From Ruminococcus flavefaciens (GTDB taxonomy: Bacteria; Bacillota; Clostridia; Oscillospirales; Ruminococcaceae), in assembly GCA_902792495.1 (NCBI GenBank), contig CADBAC010000104.1:1-5515 (forward strand): DNA of 5,515 bases. The letters are read 5' to 3'. The notes under the pieces are model-generated. The model saw only the letters and a program-made list of their open reading frames with translations, ran no database searches and had not been told where the DNA came from. Shown here piece after piece: positions 1 to 5,488 of this stretch. How positions within the stretch are numbered: position 1 is the stretch's first letter; the number at the start of each line of letters is the position of its first letter. Position numbers and translations under genes: made by a program.

Positions 1-1
1 T

Positions 2-40
2 GATTAAATCAGATACAAAAATCTTTAGTCTGATAAAATC
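2..40. repeat. Imperfect AT-rich inverted repeat
   Basis: Positions 2-13 and 29-40 are inverted copies with 10 of 12 positions able to pair, around a 15-base loop. A T-rich run follows at about 52-63. It could be a weak terminator for a gene lying left of the window, but the stem is AT-rich with two mismatches, so it could also be chance in AT-rich DNA. No coding region is supported in 1-260. Confidence 0.2.
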
Positions 41-140
41 GGGCAAAAATGATATTTTTTTCTTATTTAACAAAATATTTTGCGGTCTGCTAATATTAAA
101 GAAATTAATTAATGCTCTTTCTGACACTGTAAAAAAATGT

Positions 141-199
141 TGATCGCTGATGTCATTTTGACGATTTGCTTTAATGTGCGAAAGCAAAAAAGACGATCA
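141..199. repeat. Nested inverted repeats upstream of the AIM24 promoter
   Basis: An 8-base perfect inverted repeat, TTTGCTTT (165-172) and AAAGCAAA (181-188), is nested inside a second pair, TGATCG (141-146) and CGATCA (194-199). The set ends 17 bases before the -35 element of the promoter at 216-244. That position would suit an upstream regulatory site, but the arms are short and the DNA is AT-rich. This is direct observation only, and no regulator is implied by the sequence. Confidence 0.2.
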
Positions 200-215
200 C
201 TAAGCCGTGAATATA

Positions 216-244
216 TTGACTTTGCGATATTTATATTGTATAAT
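216..244 (+). promoter_or_regulatory. Sigma-A type promoter for the AIM24-family gene
   Basis: TTGACT at 216-221 matches the -35 consensus at five of six positions. A 17-base spacer separates it from a perfect -10 element, TATAAT, at 239-244. Transcription would begin near 251, giving a leader of about 25 bases before the TTG start at 277. The quality of the match suggests strong, largely constitutive expression. Confidence 0.85.
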
Positions 245-263
245 AGCTTTATAATAAATATAT

Positions 264-270
264 GGAGGTG
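264..270 (+). promoter_or_regulatory. Ribosome binding site that decides the start of the AIM24 gene
   Basis: GGAGGTG lies 6 bases before the TTG at 277 (8 bases counting from GGAGG). The upstream in-frame ATG at 262 overlaps this Shine-Dalgarno sequence and has no ribosome binding site of its own. The TTG at 277 is therefore the better start. Confidence 0.75.
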
Positions 271-276
271 TTCACT

Positions 277-1080
277 TTGAACATTAAAAATCTGACAAAT
301 AACAATCGTATGATCACAGCTTCCCTCGGCAACTTCAGCGTACTCGAATACGGCGCAGACCTCAGCTTATCTCCTGCTTCTGCTCAGACAGGCTTCTTCA
401 TGAGCAAAATGGGAGTTCGCCGCAGACAGGTCCTTATCAATATGGACGGCAAAAACTCTGCTGTTCTTCAGGCAGGCGCTATGCAGTGGATGCTGGGCAA
501 TATCGAACTTTCCACTAACGTAAAGGGTGTAGGCGACTTTATGGGCAAAATGTTCAAAGGCGCTGTTACTAAGGAATCCGCTGTAAAGCCTGAGTACAGA
601 GGTGTGGGCACTCTCGCTCTTGAGCCTACATATAAGTATATCATCCTTCAGGATGTTGCACAGTGGGGCCAGGGTATGGTGATCGAGGACGGTATGTTTC
701 TTGCCTGTGACGGTACTGTAAACCATAATATCGTTTCAAGAAGAAATGTTTCGTCAGCTGTTCTCGGCGGCGAGGGACTCTTCAACCTTTCACTCAGCGG
801 AAACGGTGTAGCTGCACTGGAGAGCAACGTTCCTATGGCTGAGCTTGTTGAGATCGAGCTGAATAACGAGACTCTCAAGATCGACGGACCTCTCGCTCTG
901 TGCTGGTCAGCTAATCTGGAATTCACAGTTGAAAAGTCAACAAGAAGCCTTATCGGTTCAGCAGTCAGCGGTGAAGGCTTTGTAAACGTTTACAGAGGTA
1001 CAGGAAAGGTACTCATGAGCCCTGTTGCTCCTACAAAGTCTCTGTTTTCGGCTACAAATTCAATTGCTCCGAGACCATAA
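277..1080 (+). CDS. AIM24 family protein
   Basis: The product is 267 residues if translation starts at the TTG at 277, or 272 from the ATG at 262, which overlaps the Shine-Dalgarno sequence. It belongs by pattern to the AIM24 family, named after a yeast mitochondrial protein. Bacterial members are common beta-rich proteins whose biochemical role is not firmly established. Supporting features are repeated glycine-rich strand motifs: YRGVGTLALEP near residue 107, GGEGLFNLSLSGNGVAAL near 164-181 and SGEGFVNVYRGTGKV near 231-245. There is no signal peptide or membrane segment, so it is probably cytoplasmic. It forms a single-gene unit with its own promoter and a terminator 17 bases after the stop. 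The family call is from recognised motifs, not a search. Confidence 0.85.
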   Translation: MNIKNLTNNNRMITASLGNFSVLEYGADLSLSPASAQTGFFMSKMGVRRRQVLINMDGKNSAVLQAGAMQWMLGNIELSTNVKGVGDFMGKMFKGAVTKESAVKPEYRGVGTLALEPTYKYIILQDVAQWGQGMVIEDGMFLACDGTVNHNIVSRRNVSSAVLGGEGLFNLSLSGNGVAALESNVPMAELVEIELNNETLKIDGPLALCWSANLEFTVEKSTRSLIGSAVSGEGFVNVYRGTGKVLMSPVAPTKSLFSATNSIAPRP

Positions 1081-1097
1081 CGATTTACGGATATAGC

Positions 1098-1130
1098 AAA
1101 AGGTGCGGTAAAAAATACCGCACCTTTTTT
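1098..1130. terminator. Probable bidirectional intrinsic terminator
   Basis: AAAAGGTGCGGTA (1098-1110) pairs perfectly with TACCGCACCTTTT (1116-1128) around a five-A loop, and T residues continue to 1130. On the plus strand it begins 17 bases after the AIM24 stop codon. On the minus strand the same hairpin is followed by a T run formed by the A residues at 1098-1101. It lies about 48 bases past the end of the convergent dockerin gene, so it can serve both genes. Confidence 0.9.
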
Positions 1131-1178
1131 GGGGTTATAATTACATGGAAATTAAGATAAAATCAAATTGAAAATGAA

Positions 1179-1925
1179 TTATACAAATTCGTCGAAATTC
1201 GGACGAACACCTGCATCGATAGAGCAGATGAGCTGAGTGTCAGTTGAGTTGATGTGTCCGTCGTTATTTACGTCGGAAGCTCTCTGAGCTTTTCTTCTGT
1301 TAGCAGGATTATTGCCAAAATACTTGTTGTAGCCCTGTGGGTTTGTGATGCACTGCTGGAGTAATACAGCGTCAGTTAAAGTTACCTTGTTATCGAGGTT
1401 TACATCGCCCTTGAGAACAGCTGTGTACTTATATGGATCCCTCTCATCGAAATAAACTCTGTATGTTCCTGTAGGATTGAGTGTACCAAGTCTGTTGTAG
1501 TATGCCTGGTATCCTTTGAAATGTCTTACCTCTCCTGCATCCCATGCCTGAATAAGGTAAGAGTCATATCTTTCGATATAGCCATTACCATCAACATCAG
1601 CAGCGATAGTGTCGATATCTTTATTCTTTGATGGATTGCCGATATACATCAGGATTCCTGCTGAATCAGCGAGAGTTATCTTGTTGTCACCGTTTACATC
1701 GCCTACCAGGTGGGTTGTATGTGTATCTGGAACCCATTCCTGATTGCTGTCTGTCCAAACTACTCTGTAGTAGAAATTATCTTTCATATAATCTACTTTT
1801 GCATTCTGATTTGGGGCCGGTGCTACATTGCTTGCTGCGCTTGCTGTAATTCCGTTCATCATTGGTACTGCACACATAATAGCTGCGGAAATTGTTGCTG
1901 TCACTTTCTTCATTATTTTTTTCAT
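1179..1925 (-). CDS. Secreted protein with two dockerin-like modules
   Basis: The 248-residue product begins with a lysine-rich N-terminus and a hydrophobic stretch (about residues 8-29). Likely signal-peptidase cleavage is near ASA-AS at 30-31, so it is probably exported. Two dockerin type I modules follow, each with a pair of EF-hand-like calcium loops. Module 1 has GDVNGDNKITLAD (75-87) and ADVDGNGYIERYD (109-121). Module 2 has GDVNLDNKVTLTD (173-185) and SDVNNDGHINSTD (217-229). Calcium-ligand positions D76, N78, D80, D87 and D174, N176, D178, D185 are intact. A YRV-containing segment precedes each module (53-55 and 155-157), which suggests an internal duplication. No catalytic or carbohydrate-binding domain is visible. 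Dockerins in cellulosome-forming bacteria bind cohesins; a scaffold or adaptor role is inference. An AAAGGAAA ribosome binding site (about 1935-1942) supports this start. Confidence 0.85.
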   Translation of the reverse strand: MKKIMKKVTATISAAIMCAVPMMNGITASAASNVAPAPNQNAKVDYMKDNFYYRVVWTDSNQEWVPDTHTTHLVGDVNGDNKITLADSAGILMYIGNPSKNKDIDTIAADVDGNGYIERYDSYLIQAWDAGEVRHFKGYQAYYNRLGTLNPTGTYRVYFDERDPYKYTAVLKGDVNLDNKVTLTDAVLLQQCITNPQGYNKYFGNNPANRRKAQRASDVNNDGHINSTDTQLICSIDAGVRPNFDEFV

Positions 1926-1986
1926 TGTTTGAATTTCCTTTCATTTTTTACGTTTTTGTTGTTCGTTTTTATATTTTGTGTAGAAG

Positions 1987-1996
1987 ATTGGCCAAT
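1987..1996. promoter_or_regulatory. Palindrome ATTGGCCAAT in the dockerin gene leader
   Basis: This perfect 10-base palindrome lies just after the expected start of transcription from the extended -10 promoter at 2008-2016. It overlaps the -35 element (TTGGCC) of a second possible minus-strand promoter (1968-1995). Binding there could repress either promoter. It is short enough to be chance. Confidence 0.3.
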
Positions 1997-2007
1997 TTCT
2001 GTTGTTA

Positions 2008-2016
2008 ATTATAACA
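2008..2016 (-). promoter_or_regulatory. Extended -10 promoter for the dockerin gene
   Basis: On the minus strand this reads TGTTATAAT, a perfect -10 hexamer with the TGn extension. No good -35 hexamer lies 16-18 bases upstream, as is usual for extended -10 or activator-dependent promoters. Transcription would start near 2001, giving a leader of about 75 bases. A second candidate, TTGGCC, 16 bp, TATAAA (1995-1968), has a poorer -35. Confidence 0.5.
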
Positions 2017-2040
2017 TAAAATTATCCAAATTGTAGAGTT

Positions 2041-2056
2041 GTTAACCTTGGTTAAC
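2041..2056. promoter_or_regulatory. 16-bp inverted repeat, candidate operator
   Basis: GTTAACC (2041-2047) and GGTTAAC (2050-2056) are perfect inverted arms around a TT centre. The centre lies about 48 bases before the predicted start of the dockerin transcript. That is a typical place for an activator, or for a repressor acting at an upstream site. The symmetric GTTAAC halves fit a dimeric helix-turn-helix regulator. Which regulator, if any, cannot be told from the window. Confidence 0.45.
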
Positions 2057-2274
2057 GTAATATGTTTTATCAATAATAGTATAAAAATATATTATACAGC
2101 TTAAATGTGTTGCTATATCTTGATAAATCAGCATTTCAAATGAAATAAATGAGATTACATATAAATATAATAATTTTAAATAGCAGTAATATGATTTTTC
2201 TATATTACGGGAAATTTCAAGCATAATTGCTGTTCGTTCGTGAAAATGCAATTATAATAAAATCAAATAAATAA

Positions 2275-2532
2275 TTATATTTTCTTCCTCTCATTTTGAT
2301 TATTGTATACCGTGATGCTTTCTGCGTCCTCTCTGCGTATGGCTATGACCGCTCCGCATATCAGGTAAGCGGCGATTCCGCCATAAGGCCCTTTGTGCAG
2401 ACATACCACACTGCCGCCTTCTATGAGTCCGAGAGAACGCAGACGGTCACGCATATCCCTTTCTGCGGCAATACTTCCGACAATGCCCTTTTCGCCCTCG
2501 CCGAGAGAGTTTAATGTGACTTCGTTATGCAT
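2275..2532 (-). CDS. feoA: FeoA-domain protein
   Basis: An 85-residue protein starting at the ATG at 2532, chosen because GGAGG (2541-2545) sits 8 bases upstream. Starts further upstream would place that Shine-Dalgarno sequence inside the gene. Its length and pattern fit the FeoA SH3-like fold: LNSLGEGEKGIV (7-18), RDRLRSLGLIEGG (28-40) with the family's RLxxLG(L)xxG core, and IAIRREDAESITV (63-75) with the closing LRxxEAxxI-type strand. FeoA proteins normally assist the ferrous iron transporter FeoB in the cytoplasm, but no feoB is adjacent; downstream DNA is non-coding. It lies 33 bases after the hub-like gene and is probably cotranscribed with it. The domain call is strong. A role in iron transport is uncertain in this setting, and the symbol is by domain only. 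Confidence 0.8.
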   Translation of the reverse strand: MHNEVTLNSLGEGEKGIVGSIAAERDMRDRLRSLGLIEGGSVVCLHKGPYGGIAAYLICGAVIAIRREDAESITVYNNQNERKKI

Positions 2533-2557
2533 TGTAGTTTCCTCCCTCTGCATTGTA
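2528..2557. repeat. 9-bp direct repeat flanking the feoA ribosome binding site
   Basis: TGCATTGTA occurs at 2528-2536 and again at 2549-2557, exactly 21 bases apart, or two helical turns. The feoA Shine-Dalgarno sequence lies between the copies and the downstream copy contains the start codon. The second copy is also part of a GCAT-TGT-ATGC palindrome (2550-2560). It may be a protein-binding site or a small local duplication. Confidence 0.35.
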
Positions 2558-2565
2558 TGCAAAGG

Positions 2566-3489
2566 TCATTCTTTCGGGAACTTGTCAGAATAAACTCCTG
2601 TTCGTGTGATTATGCCCTTGCTGCTGCCGTTTATCTCAACAAAGCCGATACGTCCCACAGGCTGACCGTCGATATAAAGCCTGTCCCATAGGTCCTCGCC
2701 GTTGTAGTCGCTGTAGACTATATACCTGCTTTTCATAGCACGGCAGTCCATTTTGTCCCTGTACTCCAGCGCCTGCTGAGGAGAATAGAGAAAACGCAGA
2801 TCCAGCTCGGCATAGGTATGTCTCACCAGTTTGTAGCTGAGAGTATCGGCATCCTCAAGGTCGTAGTGTCCGTATTCGCCGTTGATATCCGCCATGTGAT
2901 AATTGCTTCCCAGCTTTCGGCGGTCGGCAGTAATTCCCGAGAAAAGGCATTTGCTTTCGGTGAATCTGTGTTCAACGGGAAGCAGAAACGGTGTTATCAT
3001 GACCGTATTTGTTCCACGTATATAGGGATAAGTGCCCGCAAGCTTATAGGAAAGCGAAGCTACTGCGTCCCACATAGCGGTATTCTGCTTTACGTAGATG
3101 TAGTTGCTCGTGTCTGCGTTATTCTCATGCTCAACGTAGGGGAGAGTGCAGAAGCTGTCCATCAGGCTGTTGAGGGAAACTCCCATTTTCAGCCCCGGCT
3201 CTATCTGATTGCGGCATAGCTGTGAGGTGAATCCGCTTGATGTGAGATATACTTTTTGTACCTTTCCGCTTTTGCGCAGGTCAAGGGTCTCAATACAGCC
3301 GTGATGGATAAGGCTGCCGTTTACGTAAAGTTTAGCTTCAGCATATTCATCTGTATCGGCTATATCGGCGATAAAAGCCGCAGACAGCTTTGTGTAGGGG
3401 AGATAAGCATCCTTTCTGAATGAGAATGAGAGTATATCTGCGGCTGTTGATGTGCTGAGGTCACGCCTGACAAGGATAAGCTGTGTCAT
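2566..3489 (-). CDS. Phage baseplate/tail hub-like protein (gp27/gpD type)
   Basis: The 307-residue protein resembles in layout the hub proteins of contractile-tailed phages and related injection machines (P2 gpD, XkdQ, T4 gp27 type). These form the trimeric base of the tail tube. The N-terminal part (about 18-98) reads as a beta-barrel: SFSFRKDAYLPYTKLSAAF, then YVNGSLIHHGCIETLDL, then a strand ending FTSQLCRNQIEPG. The middle (about 137-166) has the helix-strand segment TAMWDAVASLSYKLAG...NTVMITPF. The C-terminal part (about 263-304) looks like a second barrel, with GEDLWDRLYIDGQPVGRIGFV. The start overlaps the previous gene by ATGA (3486-3489), and GAGGTG lies 8 bases before the ATG. No lysozyme or peptidase domain is fused. 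The hub call is from overall pattern; a search is needed to place it firmly. Confidence 0.6.
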   Translation of the reverse strand: MTQLILVRRDLSTSTAADILSFSFRKDAYLPYTKLSAAFIADIADTDEYAEAKLYVNGSLIHHGCIETLDLRKSGKVQKVYLTSSGFTSQLCRNQIEPGLKMGVSLNSLMDSFCTLPYVEHENNADTSNYIYVKQNTAMWDAVASLSYKLAGTYPYIRGTNTVMITPFLLPVEHRFTESKCLFSGITADRRKLGSNYHMADINGEYGHYDLEDADTLSYKLVRHTYAELDLRFLYSPQQALEYRDKMDCRAMKSRYIVYSDYNGEDLWDRLYIDGQPVGRIGFVEINGSSKGIITRTGVYSDKFPKE

Positions 3490-3878
3490 TCCTGTATCAC
3501 CTCTGCTTCGCTGTAAGTGATAAGTGTAAGGGAGACCTCCGTCCAGTCACGGCAGCTGTCGGTAAGTTCGTATTTCTGCAATATGCAGCCTGTGAAGCGT
3601 ATCCCTCTGTACGTGATAGTGTAGGCCTGACCGCCTGACATGGGTGAACTTATATCGGTAAGGAAGCGTAGGGGACGGGTCTCATCGTATATCCTGCCTG
3701 AGAAAACAAGCCTTGCCGCTCTCAGTCCCGATGAGGTAATAACGCTTTCGCCGTCTACGGTAGTTTCTTCGTTTACGGCTCTGACAGCGGAGACTCTGAA
3801 GCTGTCGCAGTATACCGTACATCCCCCCACTGTAACAGGCATTGCTTCACGGGAAGTAATTTCAGTTACGGTGCTCAT
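3486..3878 (-). CDS. Small beta-rich phage structural protein, probably tail-related
   Basis: I do not recognise a named family for this 130-residue protein. It is predicted to be mostly beta strand: PVTVGGCTVYCDSFRVSAV (14-32), GLRAARLVFSGRIYD (51-65), QAYTITYRGIRFTGCILQKYEL (84-105) and WTEVSLTLITYSEA (112-125). Such a layout fits small tail-tube-like or baseplate adaptor proteins. It overlaps by ATGA both the gene before it (3875-3878) and the hub-like gene after it (3486-3489). A GAGAGGAG ribosome binding site lies 6 bases before the start. Tight coupling to the hub gene suggests a direct partner, which is inference. No signal peptide or membrane segment is seen. Confidence 0.5.
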   Translation of the reverse strand: MSTVTEITSREAMPVTVGGCTVYCDSFRVSAVRAVNEETTVDGESVITSSGLRAARLVFSGRIYDETRPLRFLTDISSPMSGGQAYTITYRGIRFTGCILQKYELTDSCRDWTEVSLTLITYSEAEVIQE

Positions 3879-4282
3879 ACTGTGCTCCTCTCCATTTTGC
3901 TCATGCCCGTTGCTTCAAACTTTACTGTCATGACAAGGCGCTGGATGTTGCTGTCGTATCTGACAGCCATTTTTCTTACAGTGCAGTTCATATCCGCCAT
4001 ATCCATAATGACAGGCTCGATATTGTTGCAGTAGTAGTTGTAAAGTTCGACCATTGACATATCTCTCTTTGCGGTGGTATTTACTTCTATTTCCGTTTTG
4101 AAAGGAAGATATACCGTGAACTGTGAATATATGGACGGAGCGGTCTCGAAAGCGCCTATGCCCACAACAGTGAATAACTCTCCCTTTTTCTCAACGGGAT
4201 AAGCGTCGAATGCGCTGTAAACATTCTCAACTTCCTTTTCTGTGAATTTGCTTACAATGCTGTCAAGGATATCTTTAAGCAT
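3875..4282 (-). CDS. Small phage structural protein, tail-terminator or connector-like
   Basis: This 135-residue protein has an N-terminal helix (1-20), strands around ELFTVVGIGAFE (35-46) and IYSQFTVYLPFKTEIEVNT (51-69), a helix around MSMVELYNYYCNNIEPVIMDM (75-95), and closing strands TVRKMAVRYDSNIQRLVMTVKFEAT (101-125). This alpha/beta order and size are like phage tail-terminator or joining proteins, which cap the tail tube at the head. The resemblance is structural guesswork, not a recognised motif. The ATG lies 8 bases after an AGGAGG sequence that sits inside the last codons of the preceding gene, whose stop is 3 bases away. Its own end overlaps the next gene by ATGA. No family is confidently recognised. 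Confidence 0.5.
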   Translation of the reverse strand: MLKDILDSIVSKFTEKEVENVYSAFDAYPVEKKGELFTVVGIGAFETAPSIYSQFTVYLPFKTEIEVNTTAKRDMSMVELYNYYCNNIEPVIMDMADMNCTVRKMAVRYDSNIQRLVMTVKFEATGMSKMERSTV

Positions 4283-4285
4283 GAG

Positions 4286-4657
4286 TTATACCTCCTCTCC
4301 CTTTCCGAAAGCCATGAATACGAAATCTGTTGTGATGATAAGGTCATTGCAGAGGCCGAGATAGTCCCTGAACATCTTTTCGGCATAGTTAAGGGAAATA
4401 TCGTGTTCCGCCTTTGACATTTTTCCTGCAAATGTTATCTCGGACCTGTCCTGGGCGCAGAGTATCTGACGGTATCTGTAATTGGCAAGAGCGGCACTGA
4501 GATAGCAAAGCCTTATATCTGTGTGGTCGGCATCGGGCTTGAGCATTCTTTCGACTTCTTCTACAGACATTTCAATTACAGGATCGTATTCCGGGGAAGT
4601 ATGGCAGTCGAATCCCGAAAAGAGCTTGAACAGAAGCTTGACTACCTGTAGATTCAT
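4286..4657 (-). CDS. Small helical phage protein, possible head-tail connector
   Basis: The 123-residue product is almost entirely helical by inspection: MNLQVVKLLFKLFSGF (1-16), SVEEVERMLK (31-40), DIRLCYLSAALANYRYRQILCAQ (47-69) and KAEHDISLNYAEKMFRDYLGLCNDLI (82-107). Size and helical make-up fit adaptor proteins of the gp6-like connector group, which usually lie between capsid and tail genes. The position between a protease-like gene and a terminator-like gene agrees with that. No family motif is definite. AGGAGG lies 5 bases before the ATG, and the protease stop is 9 bases upstream. Three cysteines (C51, C67, C103) are spread along the helices without a metal-binding pattern. Confidence 0.45.
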   Translation of the reverse strand: MNLQVVKLLFKLFSGFDCHTSPEYDPVIEMSVEEVERMLKPDADHTDIRLCYLSAALANYRYRQILCAQDRSEITFAGKMSKAEHDISLNYAEKMFRDYLGLCNDLIITTDFVFMAFGKGEEV

Positions 4658-4666
4658 GTTGACCTC

Positions 4667-5488
4667 CTATCTCATGGAAAAGCCCGAAGCTTCGTCGTTT
4701 GCGGTATCGCAGGCAAGCTGTATCTCAACTCCGCCCCTGCACCTTGCCTCCAAGCTTTTCTTGAAAGCGATAAGCTGAGATGTGGACATATTCTTAGCCG
4801 AAAGGGAAGCCATATCAGCTGCGTCACGGCCGCCTGCGAAGTATGCACATCTGCGTATGTCACGGCGGAGTTCGTCGTCAGCCGCAATGATATCGGCTTC
4901 ATGGGCTGAGTAAACTCTCTCGCTGTCGGTGAAGCGCTTGGTGACACCTGCGTTTACCTGAGCGGGAACAGCTACGAAGCTCCATTCATAGGCATCGGTG
5001 ATATCGTCAAGGATGGTGTGGCAAACCTTGCCGCTGTAGGTGATACCCTTTCTGTGAGAGCAGTTATCGGCATCACAGCCGCATACCGAGCAGATACGCT
5101 TTGCCGCCGAGCAGGAAATGCTGACTTCTTTCTTGATACCGCCGTCAATTTCGGCTATGAGGTTCTTGTTATCATCGGTGCGTACCATGTAGGCTTCAGC
5201 CTTCAGATACTTGTAGGGGCGGCCGTCGGAAGTGGTCTTGGTGTCGTCGGTCACGACCTCAGTGCCGAAGATACGTGCATTCTGATTGGCTGAGCTTGGG
5301 TCGTGGTCGAAAATGCCCGTCCTGCCGATGAAGCTTTCACTGAGGGTAACAAGTGCGTTATCGGAAAAGCGTTCAAGGTCACGGTCTATTTCGTTGTCGC
5401 AGAGTATCACCGAGAAGGTATAGACTTCGTCTTCGGTGAGCGGTCTGCGAGTGAATTTGTTAATCTTGTCAAGGGTTTCCTGTGTCAT
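4667..5488 (-). CDS. HK97-type prohead protease-like protein with Cys/His insertion
   Basis: This 273-residue protein matches the pattern of phage capsid maturation serine proteases, which cut scaffold and capsid proteins during head assembly. The fold elements run in order: VYTFSVILCDNEIDRDLERF (22-41), GIFDHDP with the likely catalytic histidine H62, KKEVSISC with likely catalytic serine S123 (family form SxG; here SIS), and the conserved DAYEWSFVAVPAQ strand (165-177). A Cys/His cluster, C133-x2-C136, C138, C143 and H145, sits between the serine strand and the closing strand and may bind zinc. The C-terminal 80 residues look helical and might act as a scaffold-like tail. AAGGAGG lies 7 bases before the ATG. 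No capsid gene follows, which is unusual. Its proteolytic activity is inferred from motifs. Confidence 0.7.
   Translation of the reverse strand: MTQETLDKINKFTRRPLTEDEVYTFSVILCDNEIDRDLERFSDNALVTLSESFIGRTGIFDHDPSSANQNARIFGTEVVTDDTKTTSDGRPYKYLKAEAYMVRTDDNKNLIAEIDGGIKKEVSISCSAAKRICSVCGCDADNCSHRKGITYSGKVCHTILDDITDAYEWSFVAVPAQVNAGVTKRFTDSERVYSAHEADIIAADDELRRDIRRCAYFAGGRDAADMASLSAKNMSTSQLIAFKKSLEARCRGGVEIQLACDTANDEASGFSMR

Larger units (their letters stand above)
1926..2274. other. AT-rich intergenic region between the dockerin gene and the phage-like operon
   Basis: These 349 bases carry the dockerin gene's ribosome binding site, its promoter and two palindromes (given separately). The part from 2057 to 2274 is very AT-rich and has no convincing gene. 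An 8-base inverted repeat, ATAATTGC (2223-2230) and GCAATTAT (2248-2255), lies 19 bases past the FeoA stop. It lacks a GC stem and a T run, so it is a poor terminator. No clear terminator for the right-hand operon is seen. Confidence 0.5.

Noticed and set aside
367..926. Minus-strand open frames inside the AIM24 gene
   Set aside because: They are shadows of a well supported plus-strand gene and lack ribosome binding sites or domain patterns.
1628..2036. Plus-strand open frames across the dockerin gene and its leader
   Set aside because: They are antisense to a gene with clear domains; their cysteine-rich translations come from the reverse complement of the signal peptide and dockerin codons.
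2042..2251. Minus-strand 69-codon open frame in AT-rich DNA
   Set aside because: It begins with TTG, has no ribosome binding site, consists of low-complexity aromatic and isoleucine-rich residues, and overlaps the palindrome region.
2223..2255. Inverted repeat after feoA as a terminator
   Set aside because: The stem is 8 bases and AT-rich, the loop is 17 bases, and there is no T run after it on the minus strand.
2552..2557. Possible internal -10 (TACAAT) for feoA
   Set aside because: Transcription would start inside the Shine-Dalgarno sequence, and the -35 match is poor, so feoA is better read as part of the upstream operon.
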